Translations under genes and position numbers: made by a program | Shown: positions 11,167 through 22,281 of the stretch, piece by piece | Layout: each line of letters opens with the position of its first letter | Position numbering within the stretch: the stretch's first letter is position 1 | Assembly (NCBI GenBank): GCA_029216955.1 | Contig: JANAVB010015600.1 | Location: 35,599,997-35,663,996, forward strand | Direction of reading: 5' to 3' | DNA: 64,000 nt | Source: Iris pallida | Taxonomy: Eukaryota; Streptophyta; Magnoliopsida; Asparagales; Iridaceae | Notes under the pieces: model-generated | The model's database searches: none | Told to the model about the DNA's origin: nothing | Seen by the model: only the letters and a program-made list of their open reading frames with translations

Positions 11167-13178
11167 ATAGGGTGCTGATTCGTCCCATTACGAAGAAAAC
11201 ACCCTATGAGCTTTGGTTTGGGAGAACCCCCAATGTTTCTTATTTTAAAGTTTTTGGTTGTAGATGTTTTATCCTTAACACCAAAGACAACTTAGACAAA
11301 TTTGATGCCAAAGCTGACGATGGTATCTTTCTTGGTTATGCCGCCAAGAGTAAGGGATATAGAGTTTTTAATAAACGCTCACTTATTGTGGAAGAGTCAA
11401 CAAATGTGACTTTTGATGAAGACAACAGTGCAGCAAGTACTCTTGATGATGACGTTGAGCCATCAACTTCTACTCCAATGAATACTTCAACCGAAACTAA
11501 TTCTCTGGAGGGTTTGCCTAAGAAATTCTCTTTCAAACCTTCTCATCCAGAAAATTTAGTTATAGGAGAAGTTTCACGTGGAGTAACTACTAGATCATCA
11601 CTAAGAGACTCCGTTGCTAGCACTGCCTTCATTTCACAAGTAGAGCCTAAAAACATTTCTGAAGCTTTTAATGATGAATTTTGGATTTCTGCTATGCAAG
11701 AAGAACTCAACCAATTCGAGAGAAGCCAAGTATGGGAACTCATTCCTAGACCGGTTAATCACTCGATAATTGGTACTAAATGGGTTTTTAGAAACAAAGT
11801 AAATGAAGATGGTTCAGTCACACGTAACAAAGCTCGTCTAGTAGCTCAAGGATACAACCAAGAGGAAGGTATCGACTACGATGAGACGTATGCTCCTGTT
11901 GCTAGACTAGAATCCATTCGGATGCTTTGTGCTTTTGCTAATTTTCAAAACTTTAAATTATTTCAAATGGATGTGAAAAGTGCTTTCCTGAATGGTTTTA
12001 TTAAGGAGGAAGTTTATGTGAAACAACCTCCTGGCTTTAAAAATCACAAATTTCTCGACCACGTGTTCAAGCTAAAGAAAGCACTTTATGGCCTCAAACA
12101 AGCCCCCAGAGCTTGGTATGAAAGGCTAAGTAGCTTCTTACTTGAGAAAGGTTTTTCAAAAGGGAAAATTGATACTACACTGTTTATAAAATCTTTTAAA
12201 GACTCTATTCTGTTGATTCAAATTTATGTTGATGATATCATTTTTGGTTCTACTGATGAAACCCTCTGTCAAGAATTTGCCAAGTGTATGCAGACAGAAT
12301 TTGAGATGAGCATGATGGGAGAGCTCAACTATTTTCTTGGTCTGCAAGTGAAACAAATGGCTAATGGAACTTTCATCTGTCAATCGAAGTATACCAAGGA
12401 CATGCTGAAGAAGTTCGATCTTGACAACATCAAACCAATCAGCACTCCAATGGCTACTTCAACCAAACTCGAACCAGATGAGAGCGGCAAACCCGTTGAT
12501 CAACGTAAGTATCGAGGTATGATAGGCAGCTTACTTTATTTAACTGCTAGTCGCCCCGATATCATGTTTAGTGTTTGCCTATGTGCTAGATATCAAGCAA
12601 ATCCTAAGGAATCTCACATGACCGCGGTTAAGCGTATCTTTCGATACCTTAAGGGTACGGTTACAGTGGGCCTATGGTATCCCAAGTCAACATCATTTGA
12701 CCTCATCGGTTACTCTGATGCTGACTTTGCTGGATGCAAGGTCGACCGTAAAAGTACGAGCGGCACGTGTCATTTATTAGGAAAGGCTTTAGTCTCATGG
12801 TTTAGCAAGAAGCAGAACTCTGTCGCACTATCCACAACAGAAGCTGAATACATAGCAGCTGGGCGTTGTTGTGCACAAATTCTGTGGATGAAGCAAACCC
12901 TTGAAGACTATAAGTTATCTTTCATGCATATTCCTATATTCTGTGACAATACTAGTGCCATCAATTTGACTAAGAACCCTGTCTGCCACTCACGCACTAA
13001 ACACATTGAGATCAGACACCACTTTTTGTGTGATCATCAGCAAAATGACACGATTAACTTAGAATTTATTGACACTGATCATCAGCTAGCAGATTTCTTT
13101 ACTAAGCCATTATCCGAAGAGCGCTTCAATTATCTTTGTCGTGAACTCGGAATTTTGGATGAAGCAGTTATAAGTTGA
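11163..13178 (+). pseudogene. SIRE-like pol: integrase end, reverse transcriptase and RNase H
   Basis: This 671-residue open frame is uninterrupted. It has the Copia integrase tail ([20 protein letters not shown]), reverse transcriptase ([25 protein letters not shown] and the active-site [10 protein letters not shown]) and RNase H ([30 protein letters not shown] and CDNTSAI). Catalytic residues are present. It would be functional if it were joined to its upstream parts; only the frameshift near 11125 separates them. Confidence 0.93.
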
Positions 13179-13935
13179 GACTTACTTGCGTAAATGTCGA
13201 GTATATTTTGATTCTTTTATGACAAATTTATTATGGGTACAAGCCGAAAGGGTCCTTCTGACAAAAAGGCGTAAAAGCCTAAGCGACACGGTGCACTAGT
13301 CCTCAGGACTACCGCTAGCTGGGATCCGGCCCCTGCAGCTAACCCATGGCAAATTTGAAATACTGAATTACAATATATTTCCTTGTTTATTATATGGTTT
13401 GTTCCGATTTATTATTTCCTAATTGATCTTTCCTAAAGTTCATTCTGACCTTTGTGTACCTCTCTATGTACTTCATTGTTTTCATCAAACTTTTATCCTC
13501 AAAATCTCTTTTGTTCAACACTTAATCATTTTTTCTATCTTTTCAGCCTGCTTTTAGTTCTGGACCACTGATCCAGAACTCGGGCCGAACTCTGCCCTTA
13601 ACAGAGTTCGGGCCGAGTTCGGTCCCTAAGTTCCAGCGTCGGGATCTGGCTCTGCCGTTGGATCAATTTAGATCCTATGGTCAATATTTCATCCGACCAA
13701 AGACAAACCCCTATTTTATTTCGGGATTCCTTCTCTCTCCTTCACCATTGCCTCCTTCCTCACCTCTCCAAACTCCTTCCTTCAAACCCTAACCCTAGTT
13801 TTTGATCTAGAGTGCTCCATTGCTCCTCAAAATCAAGGAAAAAGGGTTTCTCATCATTCTCTTCCACTGTTTGGTATTATTTTCAGGTATAACTCTCTCC
13901 TTCTATCCATTTTCAAGTTCTCCATTTTCTTGCAA
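13179..13935 (+). other. Spacer between pol and the extra open frame of the SIRE-like element
   Basis: No coding domain is seen here. At about 13567-13625 it carries further copies of the LTR near-palindrome (ACTCGGGCCGAACTCTG and CAGAGTTCGGGCCGAGTTC). The rest is T- and C-rich leader sequence up to the ATG at 13936. It may serve as a promoter or splice leader for the downstream frame. Confidence 0.5.
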
Positions 13936-15198
13936 ATGGCTCCTCGCTTGCCCAATCGCGGGAAAAGGGTTCGAACTGAGGGAGCTTCCTCTTCGAATCC
14001 TCCTCCTCCAATTGAGCAAGTAGGTGAACAACAACCCATTCATCCGTTGTTCAACCCGCCTAGTCCCCAAGATCCGAATACATATGACGAACGCCTATTT
14101 GTGTCGCTAGACGCGTCTAATGCATGGTTTAGCGATTTTCGTACTCGTCCGGTGTTCGGGGGACATCCGATAAATTTTACAATCTTTGCTCAATTTGAAT
14201 CTCTGTTTCGTGATCTATGTTTGGATGCTTTAGTTGCTTCAAATTTTGTCATCTACCGTAGTGCAATCCAAATGTTTTATTGCAATTTAACTTTCGATGC
14301 AACCCACATCTATTCCCGGGTTGCCGGTATTGACATAGTTTTCAATGATTCTGAGTTGGGGGATTTTCTTGATCTTGTTAATCTTGATGCTTGGGATAAA
14401 CTTGTGGAAGCACGTCAATTTCAATTTGTTGGCGATACTTCTCTTGAAGGATTCAAGGAGGAATTATGTGCTCCTAACATAAGTCCTCGCAAACTTATGG
14501 CCAAGCATCTCAACCCCTACTTCTATGAGCTTCATCGAATGATTTTTAACACCATCTTACCAAAAGCTGGTTCAACTGATGAAGTTACCTACTTTGAGAT
14601 TTCTGCCTTATATCACCTCCATTATCGTATCCCATTCAATCTTCCTAGGACAATGATGGATTGGATGATAAATTATAGGAAGAAACTAAGAGCGTTGGTT
14701 TATCCTTTATACCTTTCTATGGTTTTTCGTGCATTCATCATTCCTATTCATGACTGTCAGTTCTTGCCTGCTCCTGCTTTTCTGTCCAAGGCACGCCGTA
14801 CTCAGGCAGTTGTCACCTCTCCTGAGGCCTCTGAGCATTCTGATGATGAGGAGCCTGACGTCCCTCCTTTTGGTCAGGATGCACCTCCTCCATCTGCCAC
14901 TCTTGAGTCCATTCAGACCATGCTCCGGGATCGTTTTACTCTTGAGGACGATCGCTGGACACAGCTAGACTATCGTACCACTCTGCAGATGAGTGCTCTC
15001 GGCAACTCTCTGCATGATATCCGGTACTCTCTGTCTCAGCATCTGCACATTCCCATGGAGAGGGATCCAGCGCGCGCGGGTCATCGCATTGATGATCCGT
15101 GGGTTATGCGTTACATGGATACGGATGATGCTTTTGTGGACCCTCGTCGCTCCTTCCCTGGTCCTTCAGATGTTCCAGGACCTTCTCGTGCTCCGTGA
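13936..15198 (+). CDS. SIRE-like extra open frame (putative plant transposon protein domain)
   Basis: An intact frame of 420 residues, in the position where SIRE elements carry their third, so-called env-like frame. The first ATG of the frame (13930) lies two codons upstream; MAPRLPNRGKRVRTEG at 13936 looks the better start. After a proline-rich leader, residues about 50-280 resemble the domain seen in many plant transposon-linked proteins (helical, with WDKLVE, PRKLMAKHLNP and YHLHYRIPFNLPRTMMDWM). The tail is acidic and serine-rich, then becomes charged. I see no signal peptide and no convincing transmembrane segment, so an envelope function is not supported. An unbroken frame beside a frameshifted gag-pol is notable, though the element is young. 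Confidence 0.7.
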   Translation: MAPRLPNRGKRVRTEGASSSNPPPPIEQVGEQQPIHPLFNPPSPQDPNTYDERLFVSLDASNAWFSDFRTRPVFGGHPINFTIFAQFESLFRDLCLDALVASNFVIYRSAIQMFYCNLTFDATHIYSRVAGIDIVFNDSELGDFLDLVNLDAWDKLVEARQFQFVGDTSLEGFKEELCAPNISPRKLMAKHLNPYFYELHRMIFNTILPKAGSTDEVTYFEISALYHLHYRIPFNLPRTMMDWMINYRKKLRALVYPLYLSMVFRAFIIPIHDCQFLPAPAFLSKARRTQAVVTSPEASEHSDDEEPDVPPFGQDAPPPSATLESIQTMLRDRFTLEDDRWTQLDYRTTLQMSALGNSLHDIRYSLSQHLHIPMERDPARAGHRIDDPWVMRYMDTDDAFVDPRRSFPGPSDVPGPSRAP

Positions 15199-15727
15199 TG
15201 GAGATTGGCTCGATCTGCTGCTGCTACTGCTGATGATCTTAGTTACTTTTTGCTTTCAGTTATTTAGTTTATTATGGTTTTATGTAGCTGGTTTTATGTA
15301 CTCTGTTTATGAGTTGGCCACTTGGTTTGGTGGATGACATTATCTGTCCTTTATCATAGTTTTACTTTATGTCAGTGACTTATTTTGCTTAGTATTTCAC
15401 TGTTTCTTCTCTGCTTGGTGTGGTTGCATTACTATTCGTTGCTTCTTTATATTGCTAACTGCCAAAAGGGGGAGAAATATATATATTTTATAGTTTTGTG
15501 CTTGTTTTGCTTTTGGGAGATATTATCTATCAGGTCACAGGTTCTATGCATTTTGTACGGGGGAGAGCTATAGCTTCTAGCTCGACACCGTTCATGGTTT
15601 ACGGGGGAGCTATCTTCTTTTAGCTCAGGCATCGTTTATGGGGGAGCTATGTTACAATCAACTGTGTCCAGGTATGAATATTGAAATATACATATATTAT
15701 TTTGTCAATTATCAATATGGGAGAGAT
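15199..15727 (+). other. 3' untranslated part with repeated purine tracts
   Basis: The motif ACGGGGGAG(AG)CTAT occurs three times (about 15557, 15602 and 15629), and a purine-rich stretch TATGGGAGAGAT (about 15716-15727) abuts the 3' LTR. The last is the likely polypurine tract that primes plus-strand synthesis. The upstream copies may be additional priming sites. Confidence 0.65.
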
Positions 15728-16672
15728 TGTTGACACAAAGTCACAGTCAACCAAATATTGACTACATTGACTAAATAATATTTGTATTAATTCAATACGA
15801 CACACGACGACTGCATTCAGTTCAAGACAGATGACAGCTCAGTCTCCGGCTCTCAGTGTGTTCTGGAGTCTGTATTTTATAATTTCATTGAGTCTAGACT
15901 TGTGTACTCTGAGTCATGCTGAGCTCTTGGAACTTAGTCTATAACCTACCCAAAATCCCTAGCTCCACTGAACCAAACACTGCCCAAAAAGCCCCTTTGA
16001 ACCACTCTGTGCTCTGGAGACAGAGTTCGGGCCGAACTCTGCCTCCACACAGAGTTGGGGCCGAACTCTGTCTCCTAGAAATCAGGAACCCTAATTTTAG
16101 GGTTAGCTGGTTGCTAGTTGTCCAACGGCCAAATTTTTGAATTTTCCTACCCGAATTCTGGCCGAATTCTGCCTATAAAAACACTATAAATAGGGCATGA
16201 ATTCTCTCATTTCAATTCATCCAATCTTCTCTTCTCTTCTCTCTTATAAGCTCAATAAGCCATACCCTTCCCATCTACTAGCCACAAGCCTCCTAAGTCT
16301 CGAGTGCTCAGCATCTCTCAGTTAGGATTCTTGTACAAGAGTCGAAGAAGTCGCTTGGACAATTCCAAGCAAATCGCCACTGCGATCCTCTGTTAGAAGT
16401 TGACGTGCTCTTCTGAAGAAAAGGCACGGGTTATAAACTACTATTTCACAAATAGTGGATTTAATCCTGAGCTAGAGTTCTCAGGCCTGGACTAGTCCTC
16501 CACGAGGGAAACCAGGTTAAAATCGCTGTGTTTGCGTATGCTCTTCTGCTCTTCATTTATTTTCCGCACTTTACTCTGATTATTTATTATTGGTGAAAGA
16601 GTTATTTTTAATTGGCTATTTTTCTATATAAACTCTATTCACCCCCCTCTAGAGTTGCCAAACTGTTCTTCA
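15728..16672 (+). repeat. 3' LTR of the SIRE-like element
   Basis: It is 945 bp long, the same length as the 5' copy, with about 10 substitutions. One substitution alters the second palindrome (GTTGGGGCC instead of GTTCGGGCC). Confidence 0.92.
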
Positions 16673-17180
16673 GCTTGGATTCTTCAATGCCGAGCAGCTC
16701 GAAGTGATCTTCCAGCTCTTCCAACCAGTCGATTGCCATGGAGGGACCCTCGGTGCCGCTGAAGGAAGGGCGGCACGCCTTCTTGAATTCTGACACTTCA
16801 AAGTTGTACTTTTTTGGTGCCGCTGGTTGACGCTCGGGATCCTCCGTGTCGACATCAATGGGTTGGATCGCCGACACGGTGATGGTAGGCGTAGTCGTAG
16901 AATTCCCGTTGGCCGCCATTGTCTGGACGATCTGCTGCAGGGTATCTAGCTGCTTTTGCTGAAGTTTGGCATGTGCATCAAAGCGAGCTTCGAAGCGAGC
17001 TTCGAACTGGGCCTGTCGTTCCTCTACTTGTTGATGTCGGTTCTCGGACTGGTTTCGCTGCGCCTCCATCATGCACAGCATCCTTTCGATGGTATCATTA
17101 GAAGGTCCGGCCTGCGGACGATGCGAACTACTAGAGCCGCTTGAAGCGCTCTGTTCTTGCTCGGTCGTGGGTTCCGTCAC
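16673..17180 (-). pseudogene. Chromovirus gag N-terminal part, cut by the Copia insertion
   Basis: The ATG at 17180 starts a glutamine- and serine-rich region with a coiled coil (QVEERQAQFEARFEARFDAH). It ends at the beginning of the gag core (SFSGTEGPSMAIDWLEELE). The frame runs into the Copia LTR and stops at 16635; true gag sequence ends at the target duplication. It resumes in frame at 7016. The start is the first in-frame ATG after the primer site and leader. Confidence 0.85.
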
Positions 17181-17309
17181 TTCTGTGATACGAAGGCAAA
17201 CACATCAGTCACAAAATATTGCGGACTCATTGTATGGAACAACTTATCTCATCGATGCGAGGTCAAAGGTTTGAGACTCTAGACGCGAGGCCAAAGGATG
17301 TAAAGTCGT

Positions 17310-17321
17310 GCTCTGATACCA
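17310..17321 (-). other. Primer binding site of the chromovirus (tRNA-Met)
   Basis: On the - strand it reads TGGTATCAGAGC, three bases inside the LTR that ends at 17325. This fixes the element's orientation as minus. Confidence 0.9.
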
Positions 17322-17324
17322 TTA

Positions 17325-18910
17325 TGTCACGTCCCGATTCCGTAGAATCGATAGTCGTCCCCCGGGCGTGATGCCGTGCGAACCTAAGTTGCGATCGCAC
17401 AAGGCATAGTCATAAGGTTATCCGAAACACAACATCAAGTTAGAGTACGCAGAGAAATTGAATGACACATTTGAAATAGAACTAGACTTTTTCATTGATG
17501 ATAATAAAACTTTACATAGACTCCTTTACAATCATTGCCGTGCGGGCTACAACATGACTCGACTTACAAAATGAACGCCGATGAGATAGTCGTTCCATAC
17601 ATTACATCCCTTTTTACAAGCAAAATATAACATCTTTCCACCTGCTATCGAGGCGAGTCGAGCCGCCATTTTCTTTTGGACTAAGTGCGGGTCTTCTTCA
17701 AAAGGAATCCAGAACAAGCCTTCATACGGACGAGGCTTCAAAAGTGTCCACGCCGCCTTGAGATTTTAGGTGGCACGCCCTTCGTGGTTCGGGGAACCTG
17801 CATGGAGAGCGAGGATCAGTACATTAAACTTTGTACTGGTGCGTGGCAAGTCAATTTTCAAGCTCTCATTTGGTTAAATGAGTTTATATGACTTAGTTCA
17901 TGAATGTTTCTAGCCATCCTAATAAATTTCAAGCATGCAATGACAAGCATAATGTAATTTACATCGGAACTTACCCCCGGCGGACCGCGCCGCGCCTTAT
18001 GAAACTTACCATGTTCTTCCCTGTCGATTGTTATCATTTCCATACCAAGTGCAACATTACGTGTGATTGGTCACTGGCATCACAAGCCATCCTGGACGTA
18101 TAGCTTTGTTAATCGGGATCCTTTCAACGCAAGTAGCTAGCTCCGTTGCAAGTTCCCGCTTAACCTGTGCTGAAACCTTATGCACGACTATACCCTGTTT
18201 CCTCCTAGGCCGAAACGGTCCCGTGGCCTCGGGTTGCCGCTCGAGAAAACTATCGCCTTGTCGACAAGTTGTCCATAATCGTGTGAAGACATTTTTTTTT
18301 TTTAGTTATTAAGACATAGCCTACATTCTCTTTGAAAACTCAATCCTTTTTTCCATGTTCGTGCCCTTGCATTTATCCTTTTATTCGCAACAACACTATC
18401 GATTTTGCCTAAGAAGAGGGTCGAGAAGAGAAGGGTCAGCCACTCACCTTGAGTTTACTTCGGCGAGAGAACTTGTTGGTCGCGCTAGACGTCGCCTACG
18501 CGATTACCTGAAATCGCACAAGCAACCGATTAGAACACTGCATTAATCAAGGAGTTCGATAGAAAATGCGAGTTCGAAATGCAAGCCATGAAAACCATCG
18601 AAAACATTCACGAAAACGTATTCAGAAAACAAAGCCAAAACCAACGCAAGCGGCGTGAAAAGCAGAGCAACGGGAGGTCTCTCCCGACTCAGCCGCAGAG
18701 CCAATCCTCGAGGCGCAACCTGCTGAATATGGGACTTGGTTCCGAAGAAGACATTCCATAACGAGGAATGGATCTTAATTCAACCGTTCCCGTTCGATCG
18801 ACTCGGCCGATCCCGACCTATCGGTCCCGACCGAATCGATAGCGACAGTGTTCCTTTCTCGCGCACCCCGTGGACAAGTACGGGGCACGATGTAGGGACG
18901 GGGTACTACA
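17325..18910 (-). repeat. 5' LTR of the chromovirus
   Basis: A 1586-bp partner of 1211-2795. The right edge ...ACTACA is followed by the AATTT target duplication at 18911-18915. No unusual internal structure is seen apart from an A/T homopolymer near 18293 that varies in length between copies. Confidence 0.92.
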
Positions 18911-18915
18911 AATTT

Positions 18916-21403
18916 ATCTCCCGTTTGTCACGGTAAAGATAATCAGGTTTTACGCCCAGTGGGTAAAAACCAAGTTTTACGCTCAAGGCATAAGAATGAG
19001 TCTCCCATTTGTAATGTGGCAGACTCTAATGCTTCTGAGTGTAAAAATAAGTCTCCCGTCTGTGACGTAGTAGACACACGCAAATTACGCTCTTCGCGTA
19101 AAGGAAAATCTCCCGTCCGTGACGTGGTAGATAATCAATTTTTACGCTCTACGCGTAAAGGTATGTCTCCTGTCTGTGACAGTGTAGATAAAATTCGTAA
19201 CGATGTTTGCACATCTAATATGAATATACCTAAACGCATACAGCGTAAAAATGTTGTTGGTAAAGCTTCAGTCCTACATCAACAACCTTTTTATACTGCT
19301 TTACGCAAAGTACCAAACTTACAAATTACACGCAATGAAAATGGAGTCATTTGTGCTAAAAAATCTCAAGATTTATGCACACAACTCCAAACGCGTAAAA
19401 ATGTACAGTTTGGTTCTGCGAATGCAGCCAGTAATCTTCTTTATACACAAGGGACTAAACGTTTCTCTATCCCAAATGTAATAAAGAAGAATACTCCCTC
19501 TACCCCTTCTGATTTACGTGAGTTGCTAATACAAAAGCGTAAGAATAGACAATCTCTGGTGACATTCCCCCAAGAAAAACATCATTGTGAATATCACCAG
19601 GTTGTGATCAACTGTTGTTGTTCGGCTTCAAAACGGTCAGTTTTTTATCGATTAAGTTTTAATTTGCCTCAACATCAAGCTGAAGACCAAGAACATGAGT
19701 TGTCATATGTGTCAGTCAACATGGCATCTCATACTAACAGAGGACGACATCCGAGACAGAATATGTCCCAAACTCCAGGTCAACAACAGTTCAACAGACT
19801 TCTTGATTCCTTTGAAGGAGTATATCAGAATACTCAATCAAGAAGACAAAGACAATTGCAGACTTCTGATTCAGAAGCTGGGGGTACTCAATCTTTTGAG
19901 TCTGAAACTGATAGTATGGATTCATACTTCTATACTAACCCCTCTGTATCTTCAAGAGAAGTTGAATCCTATGCTATTGGAGATGAACCAGAGACGTCAT
20001 CTGTTAATACGGAACAACGTCTCACTGCCGTCGAGCAATCACTGAAAGATATGCTTAATATGGTGCAAAGCATGCATCAGATAATATTGACTCAGCAAAC
20101 TGCACAACCGACAGTAGTAACATCGATACCAGTAGCAGCACAAACTCAAGATAGTCAAGGGGCTGAAATACCTTTGAATATTCAAGAGCCTGCTGTTAAC
20201 CAAAATTCTGCATCTCCAGATTCCATCATTCCTGAAGATGTACCACCTCCAGCGGGGATTACGGTACATCCAACAACTATTCAGTCAAATGTGCTTCCTC
20301 AAACCAGTGAAGTCATTCAAGCAGTACGTGAGCTCAAAGCACAGTTTGAAGTTTTGAAGCACAAGGATCAGCTCCAAAGGTTAGGGATTAAGCAACCCTA
20401 TCCTCCTCATTGGAATGATGTACCCTTTCCACCGAAATTTAAGCCTCAATCTATGGTTTTGTTCGATGGAAAAGCATCTCCCAGTCAGTATATCAATTAC
20501 TTTGATATTATGACTGTACATTTGTAGAAAAATGATGCTCTTCTCACTCGAGTGTTCATCGGGTGCCTGACGGATTCAGCTTACGATTGGTATCGTAGTT
20601 TACCCGATAATTCTATTTCGTCTTTTGACGAATTTAAGGCAATGTTTCTCTTCCGCTTCTATGAAGGAGGTATGGACATGAACATGTCCTCTTTGATAGA
20701 AATCAAACAAAAGGAGAAAGAAGATACTCGGACGTTCATCGAACGTTTCCGACAGGCTACTCTAAAGATGCCTCCTGGTATGCCAGATTCAGCGTTGATT
20801 GATACATGCAAGATGAATCTGCGACCATCTATTGCTGTCTTCACGGGTTCCTAATTCACAGATTGGGCTTCGTTTATCATAGCAGTTTCTGCCGAGACCA
20901 ATGGTAGGTTGGCTCGTAAACATGGGATGATTTTTGCCTCAGAAGATAGAGGAAAGAAAAGTAATCCTGGTAATAGTCTTGGTAATCGTAATGTGAAAGA
21001 AAAAGATACTCTTATGGTTAATCTTTCCAAGAACAAAACGACGCCGAATAATCAGGAATCTTCCAGGCCAAAAGAAGAATACTCTTTTGACGAAAGTGAT
21101 ATCCCAGGGATATTCCAATGTCTGGTGAAAAGTGGCAAACTTCAGATTCCGGAGCCAAAGAGGCCTAATGAGGTGAATCTAACTGACAATCCTAAATATT
21201 GTATCTATCATAGATACATTAATCATCCTACCAGTGCTTGCTATGTCTTGAAAAAGAAGATCCAAGAGCTGATAAATGGTGGTGCTATCGCTTTAACTAA
21301 TGATGATCATACGGTTACAACCAATATGGTTTCTCTTCAGTTCGGAGATTTTCCTCCACAGCAAGTCCCAGACGGAATTATTCCAATCCCAACATGTCAA
21401 TGA
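18916..21403 (+). pseudogene. Tat element gag, main part
   Basis: One reading frame continues from the fragment at 879-1210 and carries two nonsense codons (TAG 20525-20527, TAA 20852-20854). The first 130 residues are imperfect repeats of about 20 residues with SPVCDVVD and LRSxRKGK, which encode TTTACGC motifs as Leu-Arg. A glutamine-rich linker follows. The gag core lies around 20380-20900 (PPKFKPQSMVLFDGKASPSQ, then DSAYDWYRSLPDNSISSFDEF and EDTRTFIERFRQ). A short region with CIYHRYINHPTSACYVLKKK near 21200 is typical of the spacer before protease in Tat elements. Both stops are explained by C-to-T changes in CAG or CAA. Confidence 0.82.
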
Positions 21404-22049
21404 TCAACCTTTGATAATCAAAGTTAAAGGAAGAACTCAAGCTTCATCTAAGGAATTAGTAAATATTCCTGCTAAGAGCCAAGTTCAACCTTTTATGATC
21501 AAGGTCAAAGGTCGTACTTCTTGTACGAATGATCCAGAACCACCATTGATTGTCAATCTTAGCAAAACTACGCAGAAGACGGATAATAGTCCACTGATGA
21601 TTAATCCGAAGCGTAGCAGTCAAATTGTAAATGATGTAAATATTGATCATTCTGTACTTTTTGATATCAATGAAGATTTCCTTTTTGAGTATATGGCTGT
21701 CAAGTATATTGAAAGGATGACTTTATCTTCTGATAATCAAAGTTATCAATATAAAGGCGGCATAGAACCAGAAGAAACTTTATACATCAACTATAAGGAA
21801 AATTCTTTTCCTCTTCAGGTTGATGTCGGTCCTTATGCTCAAAGGTTCCTAAAATCTTCCCCCTATCTTCTACCTGTGGCCGCTTCATCACAAGCTTGCG
21901 TAACTTTTAGACGTCATGAAGAATCTTATTTCGTGGTTCCGTCTAATAAGAAAAACAAGCGCCAAATTATGTTTGGCCTGGCTAGAAATATCCCTGTTGC
22001 TCAGACGGATGATCTGAAAGATAAAGATAAAGAAAAAAATCCGAATTGA
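21404..22049 (+). pseudogene. Tat element gag-pol spacer, probable protease region
   Basis: After a frame change between 21300 and 21400 the open frame shows repeated phrases (PLIIKVKGRT, PFMIKVKGRT, PPLIVNLSK and PLMINPKRS), roughly one every 20-25 residues. A tail follows that reads like the end of the Tat protease spacer. I cannot point to an intact D-T/S-G active site, so the protease assignment is by position only. The frame stops at 22049 and the polyprotein resumes in the next frame. Confidence 0.5.
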
Positions 22050-22281
22050 CAAATATAGTCAACAATCTATCAAGATTATCCAGAATATGGGGTATGATTT
22101 GAAGACTATGCAAGGTCTCAATCAAGGCAAGGGTAGACGACTACCGTTATGTGGTGATCCGTTTTACCAGAAGACTCGTCATGGGTTGGGATATGATCCA
22201 TCCCACATGTTTAACGACGATATATAAGAAGAATTCTCTTCTAGCTCCTCGCAATCATCGGATTCAGAAGAAGTTCAATTC
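22050..22281 (+). pseudogene. G-patch-like segment upstream of Tat reverse transcriptase
   Basis: In the frame of the downstream pol, the sequence reads NMGYDLKTMQGLNQGKGR and later RHGLGYDPSHM. The pattern of glycines is that of a G-patch, an RNA-binding motif known before reverse transcriptase in several plant gypsy groups. A TAA at 22225-22227 interrupts it. Confidence 0.5.

Larger units (their letters stand above)
7017..16672 (+). mobile_element. SIRE/Maximus-like Ty1/Copia retrotransposon inserted in the chromovirus gag
   Basis: Two 945-bp LTRs (7017-7961 and 15728-16672) differ at about 10 positions (1.1 percent) and are flanked by GCTTG. The order gag, protease, integrase, reverse transcriptase, RNase H is that of Copia, with integrase before reverse transcriptase. 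The extra open frame after pol, the long gag and the GGGGGAGCTAT tracts before the 3' LTR fit the SIRE group. Three single-base frame changes (near 9115, 10138 and 11125) break the polyprotein. Confidence 0.93.
1211..18910 (-). mobile_element. Tekay-like chromovirus (Ty3/gypsy) inserted in the Tat gag
   Basis: LTRs at 1211-2795 and 17325-18910 start TGTCAC and end ACTACA, with AATTT target duplications outside. The genes read on the - strand from gag (17180) to integrase with chromodomain (2850). A primer site matching initiator tRNA-Met lies inside the right-hand LTR, confirming the orientation. The LTRs differ at about 36 positions in 1585, near 2.3 percent. The gag is split by a Copia element at 7017-16672. 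There is also one frameshift and one TGA in pol, so the copy is defective. Confidence 0.93.

Noticed and set aside
13936..15198. Envelope gene in the SIRE-like element
   Set aside because: Position fits the so-called env-like frame, but there is no signal peptide, fusion peptide or membrane anchor to support the label.
7964..17321. tRNA genes at the two TGGTATCAGAGC sites
   Set aside because: Only 12 bases match tRNA-Met, directly beside LTRs; they are primer binding sites.
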